Positions 28,107 through 37,869 of a DNA stretch of 42,565 nt are shown here, piece after piece (within the stretch, counting starts at the first letter, position 1; each line of letters opens with the position of its first letter). Origin of the DNA: Bradyrhizobium sp. CCH5-F6 (GTDB lineage Bacteria; Pseudomonadota; Alphaproteobacteria; Rhizobiales; Xanthobacteraceae); contig NZ_LSIC01000208.1 of NCBI RefSeq assembly GCF_001556045.1, positions 1 to 42,565 on the forward strand. The letters run 5' to 3'. The notes below the pieces were generated by a model. The model was not told where the DNA came from and searched no databases. It saw only the letters and a list, made by a program, of their open reading frames with translations. The translations under genes and the position numbers were made by a program.

Positions 28107-28356
28107 AGGATGCCTCAGTCGAGGGAGGGAGAAACGCAAGCACCGCGAGCTTCAAGCCGGAAGCGGGCGGTCCTGCGCAGTCATTCAGAGACCAGGACTG
28201 AGGAACTGACGGCGCTCATTCACGTGTGGCGCAGAAAAGGCGGCATCGCCGCGCTGGTCCCAGGAGGGGGACCGGCCCGGATTGGTGGGCGCGGCAGGCG
28301 CCAGCGAGCAGAGGGGGGCCGGCGAAGGGTTCGGCGGCCCCGCTCAAGAGGCTTTC

Positions 28357-28920
28357 TCAGGCGGCCTTGGCTTTCGCCACATGGGTTGCGATCGCGTCCA
28401 TCAGCGCCGGCGACAGGCAGTCATAGGGCTCGAGCCCGATCTCCTTCAGCCGCGAACGGATACCGGCCATCTGCTCCGGCTTCACGCCGGATTCGATGAC
28501 CGAGGAGACGAAGGCGGCGAATTGCGGCGCCTGCGAGCCCTGCTCCTGGAACAATTCGGGGTGGATGAAGTCGAGGCCGTAGAACGGATGGCCCTTGTTC
28601 TCGATGCGGCCGTACATGTGCGTGCCGCAGGCCTTGCAGGCATGGCGCTGGATCACCGCGGAGGGATCGACGATCTGGAGCTTGTCGCCGTTCTCCAGCA
28701 CGGTGACGTTCTGCCGCGGCACCACGGCGACGACGGAGAAGGTCGCGCCTTGCGGCTTCCAGCACTTGGTGCAGCCACAGGCGTGGTTGTGGGCGACGTC
28801 GCCCTTGATGCCGACCTTCACCGGGTGGTCGCTGCATTTGCAGACGAGCGTGCCGCCGGCGAAGCTGCCGCTGCCCTGCTTGAGGCCCTTGTCGATCGAT
28901 GGATGGAGTGCAACAGTCAT
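28357..28920 (-). CDS. gfa: S-(hydroxymethyl)glutathione synthase (formaldehyde-activating enzyme Gfa)
   Basis: Gfa speeds the addition of formaldehyde to glutathione, making the substrate of the dehydrogenase encoded just upstream. The 187-residue product has the Gfa zinc-binding cysteine pattern: [18 protein letters not shown] and [12 protein letters not shown]. An AAGGAGG site precedes the ATG at 28920. The gap to the dehydrogenase gene is 32 bp, consistent with one operon. Confidence 0.94.
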   Translation of the reverse strand: MTVALHPSIDKGLKQGSGSFAGGTLVCKCSDHPVKVGIKGDVAHNHACGCTKCWKPQGATFSVVAVVPRQNVTVLENGDKLQIVDPSAVIQRHACKACGTHMYGRIENKGHPFYGLDFIHPELFQEQGSQAPQFAAFVSSVIESGVKPEQMAGIRSRLKEIGLEPYDCLSPALMDAIATHVAKAKAA

Positions 28921-28952
28921 GGGTCGATCCTCCTTGGTGTGATGGCTGCGAG

Positions 28953-30062
28953 CTAGAACACGACGACGGAACGGATGGATTTGCCCTCGTGCATGAGGTC
29001 AAAGCCCTTGTTGATCTCCTCGAGCTTGAGCACGTGGGTGATCATCGGATCGATCTGGATCTTTCCGGTCATGTACCAGTCGACGATCTTCGGCACGTCG
29101 GTGCGGCCGCGCGCGCCGCCGAAGGCGGTGCCGCGCCAGTTGCGCCCGGTGACGAGCTGGAATGGACGGGTGGCGATTTCCTTGCCGGCTTCAGCGACGC
29201 CGATGATGATCGAGGTGCCCCAGCCGCGATGGCAGGCTTCCAGCGCCTGGCGCATCACGGTTGTATTGCCGGTGCAGTCGAAGGTGTAGTCGGCTCCGCC
29301 GTCGGTGAGGCCGACGAGGTGCTGAACGATGTCGCCGGTGACCTTCTTCGGGTTGACGAAGTGGGTCATGCCGAACCGCTTGCCCCACTCCTCCTTGGAA
29401 TCGTTGATGTCGACGCCGATGATCTTGTCGGCGCCGGCCATCTTGGCGCCCTGGATCACGTTGAGGCCGATGCCGCCGAGACCGAACACGACCACGTTGT
29501 CGCCGGGTTCGACCTTGGCGGTGTTGACCACTGCGCCGACGCCGGTCGTGACGCCGCAGCCGATGTAGCAGCTCTTGTCGAACGGTGCGTCCTCGCGGAT
29601 CTTGGCGACCGCGATCTCCGGCAACACGGTGAAGTTCGAGAAGGTCGAGCAACCCATGTAGTGGTAGATCGGCTTGCCCTTGTAGGAGAAACGGCTGGTG
29701 CCGTCGGGCATCACGCCCTTGCCCTGCGTCGCACGGATCGCGGTGCAGAGATTGGTCTTCCGGCTGAGGCAGCTTTTGCACTGCCGGCATTCCGGCGTGT
29801 AAAGCGGGATGACGTGATCGCCCGGCTTGACCGAGGTCACGCCCGGCCCGATCTCGCGGATGATGCCCGCCCCCTCATGGCCCAGGATCGACGGGAAAAT
29901 CCCCTCGCTGTCGAAGCCGTCGAGCGTGTAGGCGTCGGTATGGCAGATGCCCGTCGCCTTGATCTCGACCAGGACTTCGCCGGTCTTCGGGCCTTCCAGA
30001 TCGACCTCGACGATTTCGAGCGGTTTCTTGGCCTCGAAAGCGACGGCGGCACGTGTCTTCAT
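28953..30062 (-). CDS. adhC: Glutathione-dependent formaldehyde dehydrogenase (class III alcohol dehydrogenase)
   Basis: This NAD-dependent enzyme oxidises S-(hydroxymethyl)glutathione to S-formylglutathione, and also reduces S-nitrosoglutathione. The 369-residue product has the catalytic-zinc motifs [11 protein letters not shown] and LGHEGAGII, the structural-zinc cysteines [15 protein letters not shown], and the coenzyme site [17 protein letters not shown]. The ATG at 30062 follows GAGGAG; the frame remains open upstream into xoxG but is not used. The next enzyme, S-formylglutathione hydrolase, is not in the window. Confidence 0.96.
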   Translation of the reverse strand: MKTRAAVAFEAKKPLEIVEVDLEGPKTGEVLVEIKATGICHTDAYTLDGFDSEGIFPSILGHEGAGIIREIGPGVTSVKPGDHVIPLYTPECRQCKSCLSRKTNLCTAIRATQGKGVMPDGTSRFSYKGKPIYHYMGCSTFSNFTVLPEIAVAKIREDAPFDKSCYIGCGVTTGVGAVVNTAKVEPGDNVVVFGLGGIGLNVIQGAKMAGADKIIGVDINDSKEEWGKRFGMTHFVNPKKVTGDIVQHLVGLTDGGADYTFDCTGNTTVMRQALEACHRGWGTSIIIGVAEAGKEIATRPFQLVTGRNWRGTAFGGARGRTDVPKIVDWYMTGKIQIDPMITHVLKLEEINKGFDLMHEGKSIRSVVVF

Positions 30063-30126
30063 CGTCAAACTCCTCAAATTCTCGTAGGACGCCAAGAGGT
30101 AGTCTCGGCAGTCCTCGCAGCGTTCA

Positions 30127-30645
30127 TTACTTGCCCATGCAGGCGTCTTCCGCCTTGGTATAGGCCTCTGTCTTCTCCTCCTTCTTGGAGGGACGTTGCC
30201 GGCCCCATGCTTCCGTGGAGCGGGCACGCAGATAGACGTAGAGATCGTCCATGTAGCAGGCCACGTTCGGATTGTCGCCGAAGGCCGGCATGACGTTTTC
30301 CTGCGCCGTCGAGATGTTCTTCCGACCGGAGGCGACCACGCCGAGGAAGTCGCCATAGCTCATGGACTTGACGGAATCCTTCAGCGCCGGCGCGTAGGTG
30401 GAGCCCATGCCGTCCGGACCGTGGCAGACGTGGCAGTCGGAGTGATAGCGGCGGTATCCGGAATAGGTGAACCAGTCGACGGTGCCGTCCGCCGAAATCT
30501 TGTAGGTCGGAATTCCATCCTTATCGAGCCATTTTCCGTCGTCTTCCTTCTTCACCGCGGCCGGGTCTCCCGGACCGTCCGCGGCCGCAATCCCGCCGGA
30601 CGCAACGAAGATCATCGCAGCAATGACAGAGCAAATTTTACGCAA
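30127..30645 (-). CDS. xoxG: Periplasmic cytochrome c, XoxG-like electron acceptor
   Basis: This 172-residue c-type cytochrome is the likely electron acceptor of XoxF. A signal peptide ends near AAADG. The single haem site is CHVCH at 71-75, with a probable axial Met119 in ENVMPAFG. The start is TTG at 30645, supported by GAGGA eight bases upstream and by giving a full signal peptide; the later ATG would cut into the signal. It follows xoxF after 81 bp, with a strong hairpin in between. Confidence 0.9.
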   Translation of the reverse strand: MRKICSVIAAMIFVASGGIAAADGPGDPAAVKKEDDGKWLDKDGIPTYKISADGTVDWFTYSGYRRYHSDCHVCHGPDGMGSTYAPALKDSVKSMSYGDFLGVVASGRKNISTAQENVMPAFGDNPNVACYMDDLYVYLRARSTEAWGRQRPSKKEEKTEAYTKAEDACMGK

Positions 30646-30679
30646 GAGATTGTCCTCGAAGGCGTTCGGTGGAGACGAG

Positions 30680-30708
30680 CCGGCGCGTGGGGGTGATCCA
30701 CGCGCCGG
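30680..30708. other. Hairpin between xoxF and xoxG
   Basis: CCGGCGCGTGG (30680-30690) and CCACGCGCCGG (30698-30708) form a perfect 11-bp GC-rich stem with a 7-base loop. No T-run follows on the minus strand. It may protect the xoxF 3' end or lower expression of the downstream genes, which is a common way to make far more XoxF than cytochrome. Confidence 0.6.
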
Positions 30709-30726
30709 AGCGATGCTGAGCGAGGC

Positions 30727-32532
30727 CTAGTTCGGCAGCGAGAACACGGTCAGCGTACCGCCGAGCGCCGTGTAATTGCTGAGGGCCGCGTAGCCGCCGA
30801 CGGCGCCGAGACCTGCGGTCGGATCGGTCAGACCTGCCGCCAGCCCGATGCCGGCCCAGCCACCGACGCCGGAGAGCACGGCAACGTACTGCTTGCCGTT
30901 GTTCTCATAGGTGGTGACGTTGCCGATGATGCCGGAGGGAGTCTTGAACTTGTAGAGCTCCTTGCCGGACTTGGCGTCGACCGCCTTCAGGTAGCCTTCG
31001 AGCGTGCCGTAGAACACCACGCCGCCTGCCGTTGCGAGCGCACCCGACCAGACCGAGAACTGCTCCTTGTTCGACCAGACGATCTTGCCGGTCTTGTTGT
31101 CCCAGGCGATGAAGTTGCCCATGTGGGTTTCACCCTGGGGCGGGTACATCGAGAGCGTCGCGCCCACGTACGGCTGGCCCGCGGTGTAGCTCACCTTGAA
31201 CGGCTCGTAGTCCATGCAGACGTGGTTGGTCGGAACGTAGAACAGCTGCGTGTCCGGCGAGTAGGCCGCCGGCTGCTGGTCCTTGGTGCCGAGCGCGGCC
31301 GGGCAGATGCCCTTGGTGTTCTTGTCCTCGCCGCCGTGCTCGGTCGAGTATTGCGCGACGACCTTGGGACGGCCGTAGGTCGGCGAGTTCTTGTCCATGT
31401 CGACGCCGCTGGTCCAGTTCACCTTCGGGTCATACTTCTCGGCAACCAGCAATTCGCCGGACTCGCGGTCCATGGTGTAGGCGAGACCGTTGCGGTCGAA
31501 GTGCGTCAGCAGCTTACGGTTCTGACCGTTGATCTGCTGGTCGCTGAGGATCATTTCGTTGACGCCGTCATAGTCCCATTCGTCATGGGGCGTCATCTGG
31601 TAGACCCACTTCGCCATGCCGGTGTCGGCATCGCGCGCGAAGATCGTCATCGACCACTTGTTGTCGCCGGGACGCTGCTTCGGGTTCCAGGTCGAAGGAT
31701 TGCCCGACCCGTAATAGACGAGGTTCAGAGCGGGATCGTAGGAGATCCAGCCCCAGGTGCAGCCGCCGCCGATCTTCCACTGATCGCCCTGCCAGGTCTT
31801 CACCGAAGAGTCCGGGCCGACCGGCTTGCCGAGCGCCATCGTCTTGACGGGATCGACCTTGACCTGATCGTCCGGGCCCACGGAATAGGCGCGCCAGGCC
31901 TGCTTGCCGGACTTGAGGTCGTAGGCGGTGACATGGCATTGCACGCCGAACTCGCCGCCGGAAATGCCGACCAAGACCTTGTCCTTGACGACCAGGGCCG
32001 CCGAAGTGCCGGTCTCGCCCTTTGCCGGATTGCCGTTGGTGGTCGACCACGCGACCTGACCGGTCTTGGCGTCGAGCGCGACCAGGTTGGTATCGGCCTG
32101 ATGCAGGATGATCTTGCCGTCGCCGTAAGCCAGGCCGCGATTGACAGTGTCGCAGCACATCACGGGGATGACGTTGGGATCCTGCTTCGGCTCGTACTTC
32201 CAGACGATCTTGTTCTCCTGCGAAAGGTCCATAGCGTAGACCTTGTTCGGGAACGGGGTGTGGACGTACATCATGTTGCCGATGATCAGTGGCCCGCCTT
32301 CATGGCCGCGCAGCACGCCGGTCGAGAAGGTCCAGGCGACCTGGAGCTTGCCCACGTTTTGCGCGTTGATCTGGTTCAGCTTGGAATAGCGGGTGTTGGC
32401 GTAGTCGCCCGCCGGCATCACCCAGTCCTTTGGGTTCTGCGACATCTTGATCAGCTCGTCATTGGCTGAAGCGCTGCCGACGGCGAGAGCCGCCGCCGAA
32501 CCAAGACAGGTCGCCAGTAGCACCTTGCGCAT
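30727..32532 (-). CDS. xoxF: Lanthanide-dependent methanol dehydrogenase XoxF
   Basis: This periplasmic PQQ enzyme oxidises methanol, and often formaldehyde, with a lanthanide ion in the active site. The 601-residue product has the signal peptide up to ASA, the vicinal Cys126-Cys127 ([10 protein letters not shown]), Glu194 (GGEFG), Asn278 (GSGNPSTWN), Asp320 and the lanthanide-linked Asp322 ([11 protein letters not shown]), and Arg347 (DRNG). The ATG at 32532 is chosen over one two codons earlier because GGAGG lies seven bases away; for the earlier ATG it is too close. It heads the operon with xoxG, adhC and gfa. The sequence looks like the XoxF5 group, from memory. Confidence 0.96.
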   Translation of the reverse strand: MRKVLLATCLGSAAALAVGSASANDELIKMSQNPKDWVMPAGDYANTRYSKLNQINAQNVGKLQVAWTFSTGVLRGHEGGPLIIGNMMYVHTPFPNKVYAMDLSQENKIVWKYEPKQDPNVIPVMCCDTVNRGLAYGDGKIILHQADTNLVALDAKTGQVAWSTTNGNPAKGETGTSAALVVKDKVLVGISGGEFGVQCHVTAYDLKSGKQAWRAYSVGPDDQVKVDPVKTMALGKPVGPDSSVKTWQGDQWKIGGGCTWGWISYDPALNLVYYGSGNPSTWNPKQRPGDNKWSMTIFARDADTGMAKWVYQMTPHDEWDYDGVNEMILSDQQINGQNRKLLTHFDRNGLAYTMDRESGELLVAEKYDPKVNWTSGVDMDKNSPTYGRPKVVAQYSTEHGGEDKNTKGICPAALGTKDQQPAAYSPDTQLFYVPTNHVCMDYEPFKVSYTAGQPYVGATLSMYPPQGETHMGNFIAWDNKTGKIVWSNKEQFSVWSGALATAGGVVFYGTLEGYLKAVDAKSGKELYKFKTPSGIIGNVTTYENNGKQYVAVLSGVGGWAGIGLAAGLTDPTAGLGAVGGYAALSNYTALGGTLTVFSLPN

Positions 32533-33047
32533 AGTCATTCCTCCGTTGGTCTCGTTTATTGTTTCCGAAGCATTGCTCAACCGCCGGGCTTCTCGTCCGG
32601 CGTCTGCTCGTGCAGGGCGGTCACGATTGGGACCAGAAACGATGCTGGGCTGTTTCCTCCTCCTGATGAGAGCCACGGGTCCACGTGCAGGAGCGGCCCG
32701 TTCTTGTTGTTCCTGCCGCAATCCCTAACGGCTTCGCCATCGGGAAACTTGCCCAAGAGAGAAGCCGGTTTGCTCGACAGCGCACGGGGGCAAAGATTTT
32801 GATTTTGCAGTAGCGAATTCAGTCGTTTCCGCGCCGCGTCGGGCCGCGCCCGCCGCTCAGGTTCCCCTTGACGGCGCTGCAACTAAGGCGGAGGATTGAG
32901 CTTCAGGGCGGCAATGGAACGGTGGCGCTTGTTCCACAAGATCGCTCAAGTTCGAGGTAAACGCTGACGCAATCACGGCTGAGGGCTCCAGCAGCGCTGG
33001 TCGCGATTCGCATCCACTCTCCGGATCAAAAACCAGTGGCTGGATAA
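32533..33047. promoter_or_regulatory. Divergent control region between xoxF and the AraC-type gene
   Basis: This 515-bp gap carries the promoters of both genes. An AT-rich patch with the direct repeat GATTTTGATTTTGCAG lies at 32795-32810, about 265 bp ahead of xoxF. A GCCGG/CCGGC stem lies close to xoxF (32580-32602). The long leader has open minus-strand frames that I judge to be non-coding. No -10/-35 pair is clear enough to name. Confidence 0.4.
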
Positions 33048-34013
33048 ATGTCCGACACCATTCACACGCTCTCGACGGCCGGAATGACGCCGAAGCGGCA
33101 GATCCAGAGCTGGATCGATGGGCTGACGAGCCTGTGTGGGCATTTCGACGTCGATCCGCTGGAGGCGTCCTCGCTGGAAGGCCGCATCGACTACACCAGC
33201 GTCTCTCGCCTGAAGCTCTGCCAGATCGAGGTGAGCCAGCATCGCATCGCGCACACGCTGGCGCGCGCCAAGGCGAACGAGCACCCCTACATCAAGATCC
33301 ACTTCCAGACCTACGGGGTGTCCTACTTCGAACAAGAAGGCCGCCACATTGAAATCAACCCCGGAGACATCATCGCCTATGACGTCTCCTGCCCGCATTC
33401 GATCATCAGCCCGGCCTTCACGCGTCACGACGTGGTGATCGTGCCGAAGGCACTGCTGCGCGACCGCGGATTCCCATCGCAGCGGATGCAAGCCTGCAAG
33501 CTGTCGTCGAAGACGGGTACGGGGCGGATCGCCCATGATTTCGTCCACGCGACCTTCGACGAGGCGGCAAAGCTGTCGGCGAACAGCGCGGTCGGCGTCG
33601 CCGATTCGCTGATCGACCTGTTGTTGCTGCCGCTGCGCGAGGCCGACACGATGTTCGATCGTGTCGGGCCCGAGGCGATGTATGTGCGCGCACAGTTCTT
33701 CATCCGCGAGCATCTGCGCGATCCGGATCTGTGCATCGACCAGATCTCGGCCGAGCTCGGCTGCTCCAAGCGCTACCTGCACATGCTGTTCTCCGAGCGC
33801 GGCACCACGGTGAGCGACTACATCTGGCAAGCGCGGTTGCAGAACTGCCGCCAGGAACTCGAGGCTCACGCCGGCAAGACCATCACCGACGTGGCGTTCT
33901 CCTGGGGCTTCTCCAGCTCATCGCATTTCAGCCGCGTGTTCCGCAAATATTTCGGCGTGGTGCCGTCCTCGATCCACAAGGCGCATCATTCCGCGGGTGC
34001 GGACAAGCACTGA
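33048..34013 (+). CDS. AraC-family transcriptional regulator
   Basis: The product is 321 residues. The N-terminal part (to about 210) resembles the AraC-binding-like cupin domain, with IKIHFQTYGVSYFEQEGRHIEINPGDIIAYDVSCPH. The C-terminal domain has two helix-turn-helix units: CIDQISAELGCSKRYLHMLFSE and TDVAFSWGFSSSSHFSRVFRKYFGVVP. It is transcribed away from xoxF, and control of the xoxF operon is a natural guess. The ligand is unknown. The next gene on its 3' side is convergent. Confidence 0.9.
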   Translation: MSDTIHTLSTAGMTPKRQIQSWIDGLTSLCGHFDVDPLEASSLEGRIDYTSVSRLKLCQIEVSQHRIAHTLARAKANEHPYIKIHFQTYGVSYFEQEGRHIEINPGDIIAYDVSCPHSIISPAFTRHDVVIVPKALLRDRGFPSQRMQACKLSSKTGTGRIAHDFVHATFDEAAKLSANSAVGVADSLIDLLLLPLREADTMFDRVGPEAMYVRAQFFIREHLRDPDLCIDQISAELGCSKRYLHMLFSERGTTVSDYIWQARLQNCRQELEAHAGKTITDVAFSWGFSSSSHFSRVFRKYFGVVPSSIHKAHHSAGADKH

Positions 34014-34068
34014 TCGCGCCGGCATTGGCCGGGCCTGTTCGTGTTCTCCCGCCGATCGATCGGCCGCC

Positions 34069-35112
34069 TCACAGCGCCAGAGCGACCCTGCCGAAGGCTC
34101 TGACCAGCGCGCCTTCCAGCTTTCCGTCCATGTTGCAGAGGATCTTGTACGCGTCCGGGTAGGACATGGGCGGCTTGTAGGCCCTGCGTTCGATCAGGGC
34201 CGTGAAGATGTCCGAGATGGTCAGCAGTCTGGTCAGGTCGGAAATCTCGTGACCGGCGAGCCCGTCGGGATAGCCGGAGCCATCGAGGAGTTCGTGGTGG
34301 TGCCTGACGCAGTCCAGCAGCTCCGCAGTGACGCCCGGATTGTCCTTCAACGCCTCGTAACCGACGACCGGATGCGTTCGTATGATCTTCTCTTCGTCCG
34401 GGTCGAGACGGCCCGGCTTGTCGAGGATCGACAGGGGAATGTTCGCCTTGCCGATGTCATGGAGAGTCGCCGCCATTCCGAGCCGCTTCACGTCGCGCTC
34501 GGCGAAGCGAAGGGCGGAGGAAAAGCCGACCGCCAACCCGGTGACCAGCAGGCAGTGCTGGAACGTGCCCTCGTGGTGGCGCCGGACGTCCTCCAGCCAC
34601 GGGCTGAGGCCGGTTTTCTCGATGCCGTTGATGATCCGCACAGTGACGGTCTCGGCATCTGCGATGTCGATCGGCCGACCGCTTCGCATGGCGGAGAACA
34701 TCGATGCGAAGGCTGCCGCGCTCTCGGTGCTATCAGGAACGGCAGATGGCGGAGCGGCGGATGCGGCCTTGGCGGTCGCTTCGATCTGCGACAGCTTCTG
34801 AACGATTTCGCGCGGCCGGGAAACGATCGCCGTCGCGCCCAGCGCGCGCGCCTGCGTGACGAGATGGTGAATGTGCTTCGGGACGACGAACAGGCGGTCT
34901 CGAACGGTGCCGAGCTTCTGCAGGACGTCCTTGATGTGCTGAATGCTCACGAGCTTGCGCAGATCGGCGTCGAACATGAGCACGGCGCAATTGCCCCGCA
35001 TCTCCGTGTCGCCGCTGCCGAGAACCCGCGGCACGACCACGTGATGCGGCTCCAGCATCTGGCGGGCGCTCGCAACCTTTCCGGGTTCGTCGGTGATGAA
35101 ATCAACGTACAT
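34069..35112 (-). CDS. HD-GYP domain protein (probable cyclic di-GMP phosphodiesterase)
   Basis: The product is about 347 residues from the ATG at 35112. The N-terminal 110 residues look like a degenerate receiver domain (VLMFDADLRKLVSIQ, GATAIVSRPREIVQKL). The HD-GYP domain follows: HCLLVTGLAVGFS, LHDIGKANIP near residue 217, and HHHELLDGSGYPDGL near 275. It should hydrolyse cyclic di-GMP. The start is weakly supported; a longer frame of 25 more codons exists. No link to neighbouring metabolic genes is visible. Confidence 0.88.
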   Translation of the reverse strand: MYVDFITDEPGKVASARQMLEPHHVVVPRVLGSGDTEMRGNCAVLMFDADLRKLVSIQHIKDVLQKLGTVRDRLFVVPKHIHHLVTQARALGATAIVSRPREIVQKLSQIEATAKAASAAPPSAVPDSTESAAAFASMFSAMRSGRPIDIADAETVTVRIINGIEKTGLSPWLEDVRRHHEGTFQHCLLVTGLAVGFSSALRFAERDVKRLGMAATLHDIGKANIPLSILDKPGRLDPDEEKIIRTHPVVGYEALKDNPGVTAELLDCVRHHHELLDGSGYPDGLAGHEISDLTRLLTISDIFTALIERRAYKPPMSYPDAYKILCNMDGKLEGALVRAFGRVALAL

Positions 35113-35674
35113 AAGATGATCTGGTCGATGGTATCGCAACGGCTCGACCCGCCGAGTATGTGGGGGCGACGCCCGGCAAAGATGCAAATGATCCGTTCTC
35201 GCTGATTGGGAGGCGAGCCGGCCATATGGATGTTGCAGGACTTTGGCCGGCCATCCGCGAAGTCCGGGTTAATCCGATCCGAGAAAGTCGGCCCTATCTC
35301 GACAATGATCGCGACGAATTCTGACGGCCCGTTGCAAAGCCGCGGCTTACCGGCGCTTAACCAAAATTGTACGGCTGTACTATGCAGCTTCCGATCGTCA
35401 AGCGCGGCAAACGGCATCGCGCGCGGACCGGTGTTGATCTCACCTCGGCGGGGATCCTCCTCCCGGTATCGGCGAGATTGAGGGCTCGTGCGGGCGGTCG
35501 ACGGGGGAGGCCGGCCCGTCGGCACACTCCGCGATGCCGCTGTCGTCCGTGAGCTCGGTCGGCGCGTCGTCGGCGGCTGCGATCAACGAGGAATCGCGGC
35601 AGCGGCCGATATTGCGGCGATCGCCGCCGATCGGGCCGTGACAGTCCGCTGCGCCGCCGCCGCCATCGTCTCCG
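35113..35674. other. Gap between the HD-GYP and TctC-like genes
   Basis: About 560 bp hold no gene I can support. A short plus-strand frame from the ATG at 35534 to the TGA at 35641 reads as a Ser/Ala-rich N-terminus and might be a gene remnant. Longer Ala/Arg-rich frames appear to be composition artefacts. The HD-GYP promoter must lie here. Confidence 0.35.
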
Positions 35675-36664
35675 TCAGGCCGGCTCGAGTCCGAGCGATT
35701 TTGCGCTCTCGATCCAGATCGGCAGCTCGCGCTGGTACAGCGCGTTGGTTTCCTTGAAGCCGATTGCAGGTTCGAGCACGAATGTCGCCAGAACCTCCTT
35801 CACCTTCGGATCGTTGTTGGCGGCAACGCAGAGCTCGGCCAGGCGATCGACCACCGGCTGCGGCGTCGCCTTCGGCAGGGCCCAACCGGTGAACCCGCTC
35901 ACGGTGAAGAATTTCGAGGTGGCGCCCTGCTCGGGAAGCGTCTTGATGGCCGGGATTGCGTCGACCTTCTTCGAATGCACGGCGAAGACTGTGCCGCGGT
36001 CACTTTGCAGGACCGACTGCGCGGCCGTGTAGCTTCCCATGGCGGCGTCGAGCGTGCCTTCCAGCATTCCCGTCCACATCGGCGCTTCACCGCGATAGTG
36101 GACCGGCTCGATATTGAGGCCGTACTGCTTGTTGAGCTCGTTGATCGTCATGTGGGGGGCCGAGCCCGCGCTGTAGGTGCCGAAGTTCACCTTGCCGCTC
36201 TTGCGCGCGAAGGCGACGAAATCCTCCAGCGTCTTGACCCCGGTTTTCGGGTTCGCCACCAGCAGCAGGCCTGCACCCGGAATGACGCTGACCAGCGTCA
36301 GATCCTTGTCCATGTCGTAGCCGGGATTTTTCATGACCACCCGGTTCATGATGTAGGTGGTCGAGATCGAGCACAGGATGGTGTGGCCGTCCGGCTCGGC
36401 GCGGGCGACCTCCGCCGTGCCGATCGCGCCGGAGGCCCCGGGCTTGTTCTCGACGACGACGGTCTTGCCGACCTGCTTGGAGATGAATTCGCCATAGGCG
36501 CGCGCGAGCAGGTCGGTCTGCCCGCCGGCGGGATAGCTGCAAACCATGCGGATTTGCCGCGACGGCCAAGCGCCTTGCGCGGAGGCGTTGCGCAGGACGA
36601 ACGGCATCGCCAGTGCAGTGGTACCGGCGGCGATGAAGTGGCGGCGATCGAGCTTGGCGGACAT
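35675..36664 (-). CDS. Orphan TctC/Bug-family periplasmic binding protein
   Basis: The product is about 329 residues from the ATG at 36664, which has GGGAGAG upstream. A twin-arginine-like signal (DRRHFIAAGTTALAMPF, cut after ASA) precedes the Bug fold. Typical family elements are IRMVCSYPAGGQTDLLAR, VVVENKPGASGAIGTAEVARAEPDGHTIL, and GTYSAGSAPHM. Such proteins bind carboxylates or aromatic acids for tripartite tricarboxylate transporters. No membrane subunits (TctA/TctB) are adjacent, which is common for this expanded family. The ligand is unknown. Confidence 0.9.
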   Translation of the reverse strand: MSAKLDRRHFIAAGTTALAMPFVLRNASAQGAWPSRQIRMVCSYPAGGQTDLLARAYGEFISKQVGKTVVVENKPGASGAIGTAEVARAEPDGHTILCSISTTYIMNRVVMKNPGYDMDKDLTLVSVIPGAGLLLVANPKTGVKTLEDFVAFARKSGKVNFGTYSAGSAPHMTINELNKQYGLNIEPVHYRGEAPMWTGMLEGTLDAAMGSYTAAQSVLQSDRGTVFAVHSKKVDAIPAIKTLPEQGATSKFFTVSGFTGWALPKATPQPVVDRLAELCVAANNDPKVKEVLATFVLEPAIGFKETNALYQRELPIWIESAKSLGLEPA

Positions 36665-36874
36665 GATTCTCTCCCGTATTTTTGCGGAACCTACTGCATA
36701 AGGCTTGCGCGGGGCATGGTCGGCAGGCGAGACAGATTGGCGCATCAGCTCCATCTGCCGTTCCAGGATGCGTGCGCGGCGCGCAGGGAGTTCGTGCCCG
36801 GACTCAGCGCAACGCGACTTCAGCGGTGCGCTGCTGCGCCCGAGCCTTGGCCGAAGCGAACTGTCTGGCGTGCC

Positions 36875-36930
36875 GGATCCCGGCTCCGCGGAGCGTCACG
36901 GCGTGCCGCGCCGCGCCCGGGATGAGAGAG
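36875..36930. repeat. GC-rich inverted repeat, copy 2
   Basis: GGATCCCGG near 36875 and CCGGGATGAGAGAG ending at 36930 flank a GC-rich inner stem. The arrangement and tail resemble the element at 590-637. It sits just beyond the 3' end of the XoxJ-like gene. Confidence 0.4.
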
Positions 36931-36939
36931 CCCTTCCAA

Positions 36940-37869
36940 TCACCGCTGAATGATTTTCGTCCAGACGTCGCCCAGAATCGCTGGCTCCCGCGGCGGCAGA
37001 TAAGTGAGGCCGGCCTGTTTGCCGAATTCGGCGATTTTGCCTTCGGCGGCAAGCTGGCCGAGCGCCTTGTTGACGGCCTCGATCAGCGCGCCATCGCTGG
37101 CTAGCCCGACATAGCCGCGATTGGCTCCGATCGGGTAGTAATAGCCGGACGCCGTGATCGCCGTGTCCGGGTGGGCGGCGCGATGGGCGTCGAACCGGGC
37201 GAGATCGATCAGCGTCGCGTCATGGTCGCCGCGCTGGAGCGCGCCGAGGAGGTCGTCGCGGCCGGGGACGAGATGGGTGATGCTGTCGATCAGGCGGCCC
37301 TTGTCGAAGGTCATCAGGATGGCGTCGCCGAGCGACCCGCTTTCGATCACGAGACGGAGGCCGGCGAGATCGCCGATGTCGCCGATCTTGCGGCCACGGG
37401 CCTTCGGCCCGAGTACCACCGTCATCGGCGAATAGACGTAAGGCTGGCTCGGCGCGAGCACGCCCAGCGGGACGCGGCGCCGCCGGTCGTCGCGCGTGGC
37501 GCCGGCGAAATCCGGCAAGCGCGCCGTCTTCATGCCGGGGACGACGAGCGAATCCTGCGTCAGCGCGTAGCCGCCGACCAGCGAGCAGCGTCCATCCGAG
37601 AGCAGCGCGTTGGCCTCGAGCTGCGGGCTCGCATCCTCGTCCAGCTTGCTCTCGAACCACTGGATCGTCAGCGGCCGTCCGAGCCGCTCCGCGATCGCCT
37701 TGGCCAGCAGCACGTCGAAGCCTGCATCCGGCTTGCCGCGCTGATGCACCGACAGCGGCGGCCGGTCCTCGTCGAGACATATCTTCAGGGGATCGTCGGC
37801 CGCAAGAGCGGCCGACGCCATCGTGGCAAGCGCGGCTGCAACGCTCCAGGCAGTGAATCGGCTACTCAT
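36940..37869 (-). CDS. XoxJ/MxaJ-like periplasmic protein associated with a quinoprotein dehydrogenase
   Basis: The product is about 309 residues with a signal peptide ending in ALAA. It has a periplasmic-binding-protein type II fold: LKICLDEDRPPLSVHQRGKPDAGFDVLLAKAIAERLGRPL, then DLAGLRLVIESGSLGDA. Proteins of this kind accompany MxaF/XoxF enzymes and are thought to help activate or mature them. GGAGGAAGCC precedes the ATG at 37869, which overlaps the cytochrome stop as ATGA. It completes a dehydrogenase-cytochrome-J operon. The xoxF operon at 28.4-32.5 kb lacks its own J gene. Confidence 0.85.
   Translation of the reverse strand: MSSRFTAWSVAAALATMASAALAADDPLKICLDEDRPPLSVHQRGKPDAGFDVLLAKAIAERLGRPLTIQWFESKLDEDASPQLEANALLSDGRCSLVGGYALTQDSLVVPGMKTARLPDFAGATRDDRRRRVPLGVLAPSQPYVYSPMTVVLGPKARGRKIGDIGDLAGLRLVIESGSLGDAILMTFDKGRLIDSITHLVPGRDDLLGALQRGDHDATLIDLARFDAHRAAHPDTAITASGYYYPIGANRGYVGLASDGALIEAVNKALGQLAAEGKIAEFGKQAGLTYLPPREPAILGDVWTKIIQR

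Larger units (their letters stand above)
27728..28356. other. Gap between gfa and the molybdenum oxidoreductase, no gene seen
   Basis: About 630 bp separate these minus-strand genes. The part nearer gfa (28107-28356) shows only very short open frames. A strong minus-strand terminator lies at 28067-28106. The part nearer the oxidoreductase must contain its promoter. Longer open frames on the plus strand have shadow-like Arg/Ser composition. Confidence 0.5.

Noticed and set aside
31123..32469. 448-codon open frame antisense to xoxF
   Set aside because: It is a shadow of the third codon position of xoxF, with no signal, domain or ribosome site.
32577..32882. Minus-strand open frame in the xoxF leader
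   Set aside because: There is no ribosome site at a start codon and no recognisable motif. It lies in the control region and overlaps the unused upstream extension of xoxF.
35488..35885. Ala/Arg-rich open frames on both strands of the gap before the TctC-like gene
   Set aside because: Both strands give similar low-complexity products, which is typical of GC-rich non-coding sequence.
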